A DNA stretch of 64,000 nt from the NCBI GenBank assembly GCA_947846985.1, contig CANTUZ010000025.1, positions 19,590,100-19,654,099 of the forward strand, given 5' to 3'. The notes under the pieces are model-generated. The model searched no databases, was not told where the DNA came from, and saw nothing but the letters and a program-made list of their open reading frames with translations. Source of the DNA: Fratercula arctica (lineage: Eukaryota; Chordata; Aves; Charadriiformes; Alcidae). Positions 1 to 10,605 of the stretch are shown here, one piece after another (position 1 is the stretch's first letter; each line of letters begins with the position of its first letter). Made by a program: the position numbers and the translations under genes.

Positions 1-2
1 CC

Positions 3-359
3 TACTCCCCACCTGTATGGGCCAGCATCTCAGCTATTAGGAGCAAGCATTTCCCCACTCAAGAGAGAGAGTACAGAGGGCACACACCACGAGGCACCCT
101 GTGGTTCTACCTGCGAGACCATGGAGAGGACATGAGGAAGTGGGATGGACAACCTACTTGGATCTTGCAGACACGGGTACAGGAGTTGCAAGGAAGGACA
201 ACCACAAAAGGGGATCCCTCCAGGAAAAGTGCCGCCCCAGTTTCCAGGGGGCAGTTCCCCAGACAGAGCATAAGGCCTGATCTTGCTTCTGATCCTCTTG
301 AAGGAACCTCCAAGTCATTTCTGCAAGAAGTGAGTACCGGATACCATGACCAGTATTAG
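3..359 (+). CDS. Gag C-terminal part (ERV copy 1), partial
   Basis: The reading frame is open from the window edge to a TAG at 357-359 and matches copy 2 gag (59532-61595) almost residue for residue, so it is the last part of the structural polyprotein. The visible part is hydrophilic and rich in Arg, Gln, Ser and Pro; it has no cysteine and therefore no CCHC zinc knuckle, unlike nucleocapsids of most orthoretroviruses. The downstream protease frame is the same frame, so the TAG is the only thing separating Gag from Pol. No disabling change is seen in this fragment. The N-terminal part is outside the window. Confidence 0.85.
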   Translation, partial: YSPPVWASISAIRSKHFPTQEREYRGHTPRGTLWFYLRDHGEDMRKWDGQPTWILQTRVQELQGRTTTKGDPSRKSAAPVSRGQFPRQSIRPDLASDPLEGTSKSFLQEVSTGYHDQY

Positions 360-434
360 AGGGGCCCTGCCTCCAGCCAGGTGGAGGAAAGGGACAACCG
401 GGTTTATTGGACAGTGTGGATTCGATGGCCTGGC
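357..434 (+). promoter_or_regulatory. Putative UAG readthrough signal between gag and pro-pol (copy 1)
   Basis: The UAG is at 357-359 and both flanking frames are in the same phase. After a 10-nt spacer, CCTCCA at 370-375 can pair with TGGAGG at 382-387, closing a 6-nt loop GCCAGG (376-381). That loop is perfectly complementary to CCTGGC at 429-434, so an H-type pseudoknot can be drawn. Gammaretroviruses such as murine leukemia virus use UAG readthrough with a pseudoknot about 8 nt downstream. The pairing is seen in the sequence; the function is inferred. Confidence 0.55.
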
Positions 435-3400
435 ACATCAGACCCACAGGAGTATAAGGCTCTAGTGGACACAGGAGCACAGTGCACTCTGATACCATCA
501 AGCTACAGAGGGGCAGAACCCATTTGTATTTCTGGGGTCACAGGGGGATCCCAAGAGTTGACTGTACTGGAGGCGGAAGTGAGCCTAACTGGGAATGAGT
601 GGCAAAAGCATCCCATTGTGACTGGCCCAGAGGCTCCATGCATCCTTGGTATAGATTACCTCAGGAGAGGGTATTTTAAGGACCCAAAAGGGTACTGGTG
701 GGCCTTTGGCATAGCTGCCTTGGAGACGGAGGAAGTTAAACAGTTGTCCACCTTGCCTGGTCTCTCGGAGGACTCTTCTGTGGTGGGGTTGTTGAGGGTC
801 GAAGAACAGCAGGTGCCAATTGCTACCACAACGGTGCATCGGCGGCAATATCGCACTAACCGAGACTCTCTGATTCCCATCCATAAGCTGATTCATCAGC
901 TAGAGGTTCAAGGAGTGATCAGCAAGACTCGCTCGCCTTTTAACAGTCCCATATGGCCAGTGCGAAAATCTAATGGAGAGTGGAGGCTAACTGTAGACTA
1001 TCATGGCCTGAATGAACTCACGCCACCGCTGAGCGCTGCTGTGCCGGACATGCTAGAACTGCAGTATGAACTGGAGTCCAAGGCAGCCAAGTGGCATGCC
1101 ACGATTGATATAGCGAATGCATTCTTCTCCATCCCTTTGGCAGCAGAGTGCAGACCACAGTTTGCTTTCACTTGGAGGGGCATCCAGTACACCTGGAATC
1201 GACTGCCCCAGGGGAGGAAACACAGCCCCACCATTTGCCATGAACTGATCCAGACTGCACTGGAACAGGGTGAAGCTCCAGAACATCTGCAGTACATTGA
1301 TGACATCACTGTATGGGGAAACACAGCTGAAGAAGTTTTTGAGAAAGGGGATAAAATAGTCCAAATCCTTCTGAAAGCTGGTTTTGCCATAAAACGAAGT
1401 AAGGTCAAGGGACCTGCACAGGAGATCCAGTTCTTAGGAGTAAAATGGCAAGATGGACGCCACCAGATCCCAATGGATGTGATCAACAAAAGAGCAGCTA
1501 TGTCTCCACCAACTAGCAAAAAGGAAACACAAGCTTTCTTAGGCATTGTGGGGTTTTTGGAGGATGCATATCCCAGATTACAGTCTGATTGTAAGCCCTC
1601 TGTATCAAGTAACCCAGAAGAAGAACGATTTTAAATGGGGTCCTGAGCAACGACAAGCTTTTGAACAAATCAAACAGGAAATAGTCCATGCAGTGACCCT
1701 GGGGCCAGTCCGGGCAGGACAAGATGTTAAAAATGTGCTCTACACCGCAGCCGGGGAGAATGGCCCTACCTGGAGCCTCTGGCAGAAGGCACCAGGGGAG
1801 ACCCGAGGTCGACCCCTAGGGTTTTGGAGTCGGGGATACAGAGGATCCGAAGCCCGCTACACTCCAACAGAAAAGGAGATATTGGCAGCATATGAAGGGG
1901 TTCGAGCTGCTTCGGAGGTGGTTGGTACAGAAGCGCAGCTCCTCTTAGCACCTCGACTGCCGGTGCTGGGTTGGATGTTCAAAGAAAGGGTCCCCACCAC
2001 ACATCATGCCACTGATGCTACATGGAGTAAGTGGATTGCACTGATCACACAGCAAACTCGAATGGGAAACCCCAGTTGCCCAGGAATTCTGGAAGTGATC
2101 ATGGACTGGCCAGAAGGCAAGGATTTTGGAATGTCACCAGAGGAGGAGGTGACGCGTGCGGAAGAGGCCCCACCATATAATAAACTGCCAGAAAATGAGA
2201 AGCAATATGCCCTGTTCACTGATGGGTCCTGCCGGATTGTGGGAAAGCATCGGAAGTGGAAGGCTGCTGTGTGGAGTCCTACACGACAAGTTGCAGAAGC
2301 CAGTGAAGGACAAGGTGAATCGAGCCAGTTTGCAGAGGTGAAAGCCATTCAGCTGGCTTTGGACATCGCCGAGCGAGAAAAATGGCCAGTCCTTTATCTC
2401 TACACTGACTCATGGATGGTGGCAAATGCTCTGTGGGGGTGGTTCCAGCAGTGGAAGCAGGGCAACTGGCAGCGCAGAGGCAAACCCATCTGGGCTGCTG
2501 AACTATGGCAAGATATTGCTGCCCGGATAGAGAATCTGGTTGTGAAAGTACGCCACGTAGATGCCCACGAACCGAAGAATCGGGCCACGGAGGAACATCA
2601 GAACAACCAGCAGGTGGATCAGGCTGCCAGGATTGAAGTGGCTCAGGGGGATCTGGACTGGCAACATAGGGGTGAAGTATTCATAGCTCGGTGGGCCCAT
2701 GAGACCTCAGGCCATCAAGGAAGAGATGCGACATATAGATGGGCTCGTGACCGAGGGGTGGACTTGACCACGGACACTATTGCACAGGTCATCCATGAAT
2801 GTGAGACATGCGCTGCAATCAAGCAAGCCAAGCGTTTGAAGCCTCTTTGGTATGGAGGACGATGGTTGAAATATAAATATGGGGAGGCCTGGCAGATTGA
2901 TTATATCACACTGCCACGAACCCGTCAAGGCAAGCGCCATGTGCTCACAATGGTGGAAGCAACCACTGGATGGCTGGAAACATACCCTGTGCCCCGTGAC
3001 ACTGCCCGGAACACTATCCTGGGCCTTGAAAAGCAAGTCCTGTGGCGACATGGTACCCCAGAGAGAATTGAGTCGGACAATGGGACTCATTTCCGAAACA
3101 GCCTCATAGACACCTGGGCCAAAGAGCATGGTATTGAGGGGGTATATCACATCCCCTATCACGCACCAGCCTCTGGGAAGACAGAACGGTACAATGGACT
3201 GTTAAAAGCTACACTGAGAGCAATGGGTGGTGGGACCTTAAAACATTGGGATGCACATTTAGCAAAGGCTACCTGGCTGGTTAATACCAGGGGATCTACC
3301 AATCGGGCTGGCCCTGCCCAGTCAAAACTTCCACGTACTGTAGAAGGGGATAAGGTTCCCCTAATGCACATGAAGAATATGTTGGGGAAGACAGTCTGGG

Positions 3401-3546
3401 TTAGTCCTGCCTCAGGCAAAGGCAAACCCATCCGTGGGATTGCTTTTGCCCAAGGACCTGGGTGCACTTGGTGGGTAATGCGGCAGGATGGGGAAGTCCG
3501 ATGTGTACCTCATGGGGACTTGATTTTGGGTGAGAATAGCCAATGA
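360..3546 (+). pseudogene. pol: Pro-Pol polyprotein (protease, RT, RNase H, integrase), one frameshift
   Basis: Protease carries the aspartyl motif DTGA (Asp codon 468-470). Reverse transcriptase has the first catalytic Asp at 1107-1109 and the YIDD box at 1293-1304. The frame then breaks: the Gag-Pol frame runs on to a stop ending at 1634, while the rest of Pol is in the +1 frame, open from about 1546 to the TGA at 3544-3546. The break lies in a T5 run at 1554-1558. RNase H starts with its Asp at 2221-2223. Integrase has the HHCC finger (His codons 2698 and 2713, Cys codons 2800 and 2809) and a D,D(35)E core (codons 2899, 3076, 3184), so the integrase frame is intact. No dUTPase-like domain was recognised after integrase, although many ERVL elements have one. 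Apart from the T insertion no nonsense codon interrupts Pol. Copy 2 has the same T insertion. There is no separate ATG; expression would depend on readthrough from gag. Confidence 0.9.
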
Positions 3547-3814
3547 ATCCAATCGTGTGCAACACTGTCACTGTATGTCCTCGTTACTATAATTGCTATT
3601 GGCTGTACTGCAGTAAGAATCACCCAAATTAAGGACAGATGGACTTTGATGAAGAATTGAGTAAAGCAAAGTGGTGATGGAATCAGAGGTGGTGCCCAGC
3701 AACTTCGTCAAGATCTACATCTTCGGCCCATGGACTGTGTGCATGAGCTACGCCGGGTACACCAGTCACATGTTCCGAAAACTGTAAGATCTGCGCGTGG
3801 CAAAAATGATATGG
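3547..3814 (+). other. Non-coding stretch between pol stop and polypurine tract; no env
   Basis: About 270 bp where a retroviral env would lie. No long frame is open. An ATG overlaps the pol stop as ATGA (3543-3546) and opens a 29-codon Cys- and Tyr-rich frame ending in TAA at 3630-3632; this may be chance. I see no transmembrane or surface-unit motif. Confidence 0.6.
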
Positions 3815-3826
3815 AATAAGGGGTGG
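3815..3826 (+). promoter_or_regulatory. Probable polypurine tract of ERV copy 1
   Basis: An A/G-rich run AATAAGGGGTGG lies 4 nt before the 3' LTR. This is where the plus-strand primer of reverse transcription is expected. Two T residues interrupt the purines, so the exact tract is uncertain. Confidence 0.5.
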
Positions 3827-3830
3827 ATAA

Positions 3831-4149
3831 TGTCCTGGTTCCGGCAGGGACAGGGTTAAGTATTCCATGCCATGTGAGCCACGCCCACCCTGAGATTAAA
3901 AGGAGGGGAGGGGGCAGGCAGTTGGGTTTGGATCGGGCTGGCCCGACTGGCGGGGAGTGGCGGTTCCGTAATCGCATTTGTATATTCCTCTGTCAGTGTT
4001 ATTGTTTTCTTATTCCCTTTGCTGTTCTGTTAAACCGCCTTTGTCTCAGCCCAAGAGTTTTGCCTTTTTCTTCTGATCCTTCCCGTACCGGGAAGCGCTG
4101 AGCGAGCGACACGTGGTTCTTTGTTGTCGTCTGAGGCCAAAGCACGATA
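3831..4149 (+). repeat. 3' LTR of ERV copy 1 (LTR-A family)
   Basis: The LTR begins TGTCCTGGTTCCGG and ends at the position where the solo LTR (36539) and the copy 2 LTR (59095) end CCACGACA; here the final CA has become TA. It is 319 bp against 346 and 330 bp for the others, mainly through a shorter GC-rich middle block. A TATA-like ATTAAAAG lies near 3895-3902. The 5 bp after it (ATTGA) is the candidate target duplication, but its partner is outside the window. Confidence 0.9.
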
Positions 4150-7100
4150 ATTGACTTTAGACACCTGTCATAGACAAAGCATTTGTAAAAATTAAGATAT
4201 GATCTTACTGCTGTGTTGTCGGTTGCTCTGCTTTGCTTTGCAGATTATATGCTGAAAAGCATTCCCTGACAATCGCAAAACTAGTGCAGCTTGCAAGGGC
4301 TTTCCCAGTCTTAAGTACCAGGTATACTGCTGGAACACAGCTAAAGCTGGAATGAATTGAAGTGTGCCCATTGTATGGAAATATCTGTGGCCTGTTGACT
4401 AACGGAATACTAATTTTGAGATGTTCCAGATGCCCCTTAATGGTTAGAGCACCCTTAATGCTCTGCAGCTGCTACATTTTGGAATAGCTCTTGTTGCCAA
4501 ATTCCTTCATGAATAAAAGCAAGGATGCTTATCTGATGTACAGGGAGAAACCAAATATTGCAAGTGAATGTTTGAACATGAAGGGACTGTGAGTCACCAT
4601 CCACTTTTACTTAATGTTTTATCATTATTATTATTTCTTTCCTATGTGCCCAGTTACTTTCTTTCTAAAGTAATCCATGCTCACGTTCTTCCAATGCTCA
4701 GAATTAAATAAACCCAGCAGACGAACACACACACACCCCCCTAAGCTCCACTTTTAAATGTCTGGGCAGCCTTTGTGTCCATTTGCTATCATTTCCACTT
4801 TCCATCATGTTTGGCTTGCTCCAGAGAAAAGGTCTGGTGCCAGGATTTCTGATGGCTGAAACAAGGATGAAGTTCTGGCCTGATTAAAATCAATGGCAAA
4901 GTTCCTAGCGACGAGTAGGAGAGCAGGCTGTGATTTGGAATACTTGGAGGATATACACAAAGGAATCATACATAGCAATATAATTGCGGCCATTCGACGG
5001 ATGCTAAAGTTAGAGATCAACAAGCTAGCAGCTATAAATAGCAGTGATTTCTGCTGATTCCTAGTTCTGTTATTTTAACCACTATTCCTTTCCTGCCTTT
5101 CAGCATAGGTAAAAGCACATTGCCTGCTCTCCCGTAGTAAAACTTGAGCATTTTCTTGTCTTAGAATAAATATTACCCTCCTCACCATGCTGTTGTGTTG
5201 GCGTGCTTAATATTTTCCACACGTACATGCAAAACCTGTTAACATGTTAATGGATTTGTTTGCTTGTTAAGGAAAATTTTGCCCCCTGCAATGACAGCTT
5301 CAAACTCATGCTGCAAAAGGGCAGGGCAAGCAGTCACTCAATGGACAAGCACAACACGCTTCTCCCGGCAATACAGGCTTCAGCCTCAAGTCGGGTGCCT
5401 TACCACTCTGATCCGCAGCGCCATTTTAATCATGTTAATGTGCTGTCCAATTATGGTAAACACTGCATATTATTAAAATTAAAAATGTGTATTGCCATTC
5501 ATGTAGTCAGTCTGCAGACGTTTTTACGCATTAGTGTTTTCTAAGCTGAGTACCCTCTGGTAGGCACCGGAGGCTGTGTATCACCCCATTAGCTAAAAAG
5601 GGAGGTGGATGATCATACGTAGCGGACGCCTGACTTGGAAAGTGTTTTAATTGGCACGTTCTTGGGAGGCAAATGGTTTCTCTGAAGCAAAGTCGTCCCT
5701 GCAAAATCCTCTGTGAGATGCAAATCTAAAAACAGCCTTGCTGCCTTCTTCATTAGTAGGGCAATTGTGACTGGCGTGGTCTTGGTTGTGTGAGTTGTGA
5801 GTTTGTCTGCATGGGGTTGCACCCACCTTAACAAAATAGAGATTTCCAGAGTCAACATCTGAGCAGGGAGCTACAGGTTTGATGATTCAGGCTCTGATCC
5901 TCCCCCTCATGGTGTTCACCAATTCTTGCTTTCCCAAAAGTTGTCCTTGCTTGGGGGCATCTCCAATGGTAGATGCCCAGCCCTTAGGTGGATTTCATCA
6001 GAAGCAAGAGCCTGGCGCTGTAGTGGAAAGCAATCCCAGTCCTGGTTACTTTGCTGGTGGACCTGCAATTATATATCAAGGATGCCTAATTAGACACAGA
6101 AGTTTCTGAGATGGGCCCAAGCTGGAAAGTATTTCCCTAAATTGAGATCTGCGGTTCCTCTTTGTGTGGGATTGTTGGGATTATTTGGATCATATTCTGA
6201 TATGCTGGATCCAGTGACAGCATCAGTAAATAAACTCGTGATTTTGCGATCTTGTTAATGATAAGAAAGGAAATGAACATGATATATAATAATAATAATA
6301 ATACTGTCATATTGCCTTGCTGTGCTATCAGATATTCAGTGTGGCGTTTTGTAGGAGTAGGATCATGTTCAAACTATTCCATATGACTATATACAGTAAA
6401 AAGATTTTCAGTGCATGCCACATTTTTATACCACAGTTGTGGGTTATGGAGGAAGCTACTGGGCAGAGTGAAACCATAAGAGTACTTTACAGAACTGCTT
6501 AATAAGTGGACAATCCAGAAAAAGCTGGACAATGCAATGTATATCAATAAACAGATGGATTTTACTGGCAGACAGGGTTTTTTGTGTTCACAAATAGGAG
6601 TCATGCATGCACTTGGCTCCACAGTTATGTAATTTGGCCCATAAAATTCTATCTTTTTCATTGTATTAGGCGTTTATAGTTTCCTTTGAGGAGGTTTCTT
6701 TATTCTTTTTTTTTCCTCTGGGATGCAAGAGTCGATGCTTAGACTTGCATACTTAGTGTGCTCTATTATTCTTTTGATTGCCTCCCCATGCTTCATTCAT
6801 TGTGGTTCAAGCTGGAAAATTACAGTGCAGAGGACTTCTGTGCTTTGGGATTTAATTCTTTTGGGGAACAGAAAGAGTTCCTTGAGTCAAATTATATTAT
6901 GTTTCAATTGTCCCAGGTCATTTGTCTGTTTGTTTGTTTTTCCCTGTTTGATTTGTTTCAGTTTCTGGGAATGGTTCCCAGTCACCATCGCCTCGTACAG
7001 CTGGACTAGATAGGAGCTGGAGAAAGAAGGATTTTCAGATGTACTAATGAATTATGAATTTTAACTCAGCAATTATCCTCTACTGGTTTTGAAATGGCTT

Positions 7101-10100
7101 GTAACTGAGTATTTTGTAGAGGTGAATGTGACGAAATGGCTGTTCTTGAGTTCGTGTGTTGAGGGAACACAGCTAGTAATCGTATGTAGGTGGTGATGCC
7201 TCGACTGGCTGTAGATACTGGTTTGTATACAACGAGCTGCAGGAAAAACCTCTCTGGATGGTTTTACATGATCGGTACTTGTAGATAATCAGAGTCAGAG
7301 CAGGTAGCTCGCAAGTAGCCTGTTGGCTGCTGTATTTATATCCTGCTTGAATTTTAAAGATACTGAATGTATTGATGAATTGATTATTTGATCAAGCTTT
7401 ACAAATCTATTTAAATAGATTTGACTACATGTGGTGGAGGTCAAATTTAGGATTGATGATGGAGAAGAAATTTAAGATTAAATGGCTCAAGAAAAGTTCT
7501 GGGTAATGTTGTGATCTTCAGACAAGAAGAAAAAAGTTGCTGCTGAAGCAAATAAATTAAGAAGCTATGATAAAATAATTTCATGCTGAATACAGTCTTT
7601 GTGCAGAGCAGAGGGAATGAAGTTGCTGGAGGGGTATACTGAGTGCTTTGCAGGATGTGTGAGACACAGCATCATAATGGATGTATCATATAGGGAAAGC
7701 AAGGGCATCTGTTCATCTGCACTGGCTCTGGGCTGTTTGGGGCTGTTCCCTTTGCTGTACTTCCCCGGGGAAGGGGAAAAGGGAAAGCGATCCTGCCACG
7801 TGACTGTCCCTGCCTTGACAAGTGGCAACAAGCCAGTCACCAAAAAGGAGTCCGGGGGGGATAACAGCAGGCTGCCCCTCTCCTTCACTGGGGCCTTTGG
7901 CAGCTGACGTCTCCCATGCTCCCTTCCCCATCCCTCCGCTTCCTCGGTGCTGGACCCGTGGTCGAATAGGTGCTGTGTGGCTGGGGTGCTACTCAAGGGA
8001 CTGCGATGGGCTTTGTTCTGTCTGGGGACCTCTGGCCATTGATTAGGGCAGACAATAACAGGTGCCCTGTGCTCCAGGGAGGAGCAGCTGCCTTTTTCTC
8101 CAAAGGCCCTGGCTGTGGTCAGGGAGGACAAGCTGTAAATTTAACCCATCTCTTGTAGCAAGAGGCTGGATGCTTAGTCACACTTGACCACCTGGTAGAG
8201 TGCTGAGGCCCTGTTTGATAATGTAATACTTATTACAATAGATATGGCTAAGAAGTATTCATTACCGTGTAAACAGGGCTTGCAGGAGGCAGGTCCCTCC
8301 TCTTCCCCCACCTCCACCCTGAGGTATGGGGCCAGATGGTTTAATCCACCCCAGGGACCAGGGGACCAAGGACACCGGTGCTGCAGGAGGCACCTGAACA
8401 CCAGGAAAAAGCAAAACAAATGACAAAGTGCTGTTGCTTGCCCCATTTCCAAAAAGCCATTGTGTCTCAGGGACACTTGCTGGGCCCCCATCCCCAAGTT
8501 GAGATCCTATGGCCCTGGTTCCTCCATCCCCAAGGAGGAAGGGCTGGTGGGGTCACTCAGTGGGGGACCTCAGCTGGCTCCCAGTGATGGAGACTGTAGA
8601 TGGCTGCACCCACCTGCAGACTACCTCCGCTTGAGGATTTTATAATAATATTTAAGAAAAAAGTCTCAAGTCACAAGTGGGATGGTCCAAATACAGGGCA
8701 CAAGGAATGCAGGTGAGACCACAAGTCCTGCTTTGGCCCTGACACAGAGCCAAATGCTGCTTCCAAACCCCTCACTCTTATCATGAGTATGGTGTTGGAT
8801 TAAAATAAAAAAGAAATGTGAGCTTTGTGGTGTGAAAACTGTTTCGTAGCATCCTGCAGTGCTTGAGGAAGGGGAGAAGGACCTTGGAGACAGGAGGCAG
8901 GTGGGTGTGTCAGTGTAACCTTGCTCTGGTCAGGTTTCTGGAGAACCACCTTGGGTTCCTTGGCAGAGAAACTTTCTGTGCACAGGTTTTTATTATTTCA
9001 TCTTTTTTGGGGTGTATGTGGTTTGGTTTGGTTTCTAGAGTTGGTGTCCTCACTGGTTTTTGATTACTTTGTCTGTTTAACCAGGCTGATTGGTACTGCA
9101 GCCTCCAAGAGTTTCTTCAACACACTTCATAAGCAAATCGTTTCCCTTGCTCTGGTTGTTGCTGCCAGGGGAAAAAAAAGAAAAAGAAAAAAAAGAAAAT
9201 CATGAAACAAATCACTAGTATGGAGGGAGAGGAAGGGAAAAAAATGGGAAATTCAGTGCAGAACATTAAGAAATGGGGAGAAAAACAGTGACCAAAGTGA
9301 CCAAAGAGCAGCCAGGCAGACAAACAAGTCTGGCAAAGATGATGGGTTTGGAGAAGGGGTGAGGGAGAGCCCAGGGTCCACTTTACATCCGAATGCATCG
9401 TGTCCCTCCCTGTCTGCATCCCTGTGATCCTGCAACTGCATCCACAAAGTACCCTGCCAGCACCCTGCAAAGGCTGGGTGGTTCTGCGGGGACTCTAGGG
9501 CAGGAGCTGGAGAGGGATAAGCACCCCATTCCCTTCTCCTCTGACCCACTCACCCCATCTGAGGCTTTGCTCTCAGTGCAAGCAAAGCCTCTCCGTATGG
9601 GCAAGCTCCTCCAGACAATGCCTCAGTCTCTGGGAATAATAGATGGTTTTTTTACAACATCTTGGAGGCCTGTTCCTGGGTAGATGGTGAAAGGCAATAC
9701 CTCAGGACCACTGGGTTACAGGAGGCTGTAAAATTGCTCCTCCCCATATATATATTTTTGACAATGCTTTCACTGAGGAGTGTTTCCTCTTTTTTTTTTT
9801 TTTAATTTTATTGCTGTGGCAATCAGTCTGTCTTTTTTTTTTTTTCCTTCTTCTTTCCCCCCTCCTTTCCTCCCCTTTTCACCTCGACATATCAAACTGT
9901 AAGTCTTATTTTGAGCTGACGGGGAGGTGTTAAATGATGAGTGGCTGGGTCACCAATTTAAGGGAACTGATGATCTTTGGGGCTTACACTCTCACGGGTC
10001 AAATGATAATGTTGCCCTTCAGGTTAAATTCATACATTACATGAGGAAAAACAGGAGCTTTCACCAAACTCAGGGCCAGTGGGATGCAAACAACTTTGGT

Positions 10101-10296
10101 CATAAAACAATCATTTAAAAGCTGGTTTTGAAGAGGACAATGCAAGGATGCATAATCTTTCATTAGTCTCTTTTTGACACATTTTTTCCCCTCTAAATTT
10201 CTGTGCCGTCCTTCAGGCAGTTTTCTGTTTGTCTTCTGTAAACTTTTAAATAAAAATCATGGTCCTAAAGTAGATCTAGAGAACTACTTTAGTAGT
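4150..10296. other. Unique sequence without recognised gene
   Basis: About 6 kb in which no conserved domain or exon was recognised. It holds a short ATA tract (about 6284-6302), a 22-bp palindrome (7402-7423), an A/G low-complexity stretch (about 9170-9202) and T-rich/pyrimidine runs (about 9791-9805 and 9831-9880). A more GC-rich part at about 7600-8600 allows overlapping open frames on both strands, none recognisable. Confidence 0.6.
7402..7423. repeat. 22-bp perfect AT-rich palindrome
   Basis: The 11 bases 7402-7412 are the exact reverse complement of 7413-7423, centred on TTTAAA. No function is apparent; it could be a cruciform-prone site or chance in AT-rich DNA. Confidence 0.7.
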
Positions 10297-10362
10297 TCTA
10301 TAGTAGGTATAGAGATAGATATAGATAGGGAGATAAAGACAGATATAGATATGGATATAGAG
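10297..10362 (+). repeat. ATAGAT/GATATA-type microsatellite, left part
   Basis: Imperfect repeats of GATATA and ATAGAT run up to the CR1 tail at 10363. The same repeat type resumes at about 10518, so one microsatellite appears to be split by the CR1 piece. Confidence 0.75.
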
Positions 10363-10517
10363 ATCACAGAATCACAGAATGATAGGGGTTGGAAGGGACC
10401 TCTAGAGATCATCTAGTCCAACCCCCCTGCCAGAGCAGGGTCACCTAGAGCAGGTTGGACAGGAACACGTCCAGGTGGGTTTTGAATGTCTCCAGAGAAG
10501 GAGACTCCACAATATCT
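10363..10517 (-). mobile_element. CR1 LINE 3'-end fragment
   Basis: The plus strand begins with the reverse complement of a CR1 tail (ATCACAGAATCACAGAATG), followed by the conserved CR1 3' block that appears in the other copies here (GGTTGGAAGGGACCTCTAGAGATC in the plus orientation, written as its parts), and stops near CCACAATATCTGG. Only about 155 bp are kept, covering the 3' UTR and the last codons of ORF2, typical of strong 5' truncation. It sits inside the ATAGAT microsatellite. Confidence 0.9.
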
Positions 10518-10605
10518 GGTATATGTATAGGTATAGATATAGATAGATACAGATATGATTATAGATATAGATACATATATAAATACAGATATAGCTATTG
10601 ATACT
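10518..10605 (+). repeat. ATAGAT/GATATA-type microsatellite, right part
   Basis: Imperfect TATAGA/ATAGAT repeats directly follow the truncated 5' end of the CR1 piece and match the repeat on its other side. Confidence 0.75.

Larger units (their letters stand above)
1..4149 (+). mobile_element. ERVL-like endogenous retrovirus, copy 1 (3' part)
   Basis: This is the 3' portion of a retroviral element that enters from the left window edge. In order it has the end of gag, a UAG codon, protease, reverse transcriptase, RNase H and integrase, about 285 bp of non-coding sequence, a polypurine tract and the 3' LTR. There is no envelope gene between integrase and LTR. The assignment to a class III (ERVL/spuma-like) lineage is an inference from the missing env, the absence of a CCHC knuckle in gag, the style of the Pol motifs, and the 5-bp target duplication of the related solo LTR at 36539. 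The start of the element and its left target duplication lie outside the window. A second copy in the same orientation begins at 59095. Confidence 0.93.

Noticed and set aside
1551..1634. T5 run in pol as a programmed frameshift site
   Set aside because: It lies in the thumb region inside reverse transcriptase, not at a domain boundary, and the shift needed is +1 with no recognisable slippery site, so a shared mutation is simpler.
3543..3830. Degenerate env gene
   Set aside because: Less than 300 bp and without surface or transmembrane motifs; the element looks env-less rather than env-decayed.
5260..5544. Short plus-strand frames as an exon
   Set aside because: Two overlapping frames are open in the same place, with no splice-site support or recognisable protein.
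7565..8131. Minus-strand frame of 188 codons
   Set aside because: GC-rich stretch with open frames on both strands and no recognisable feature.
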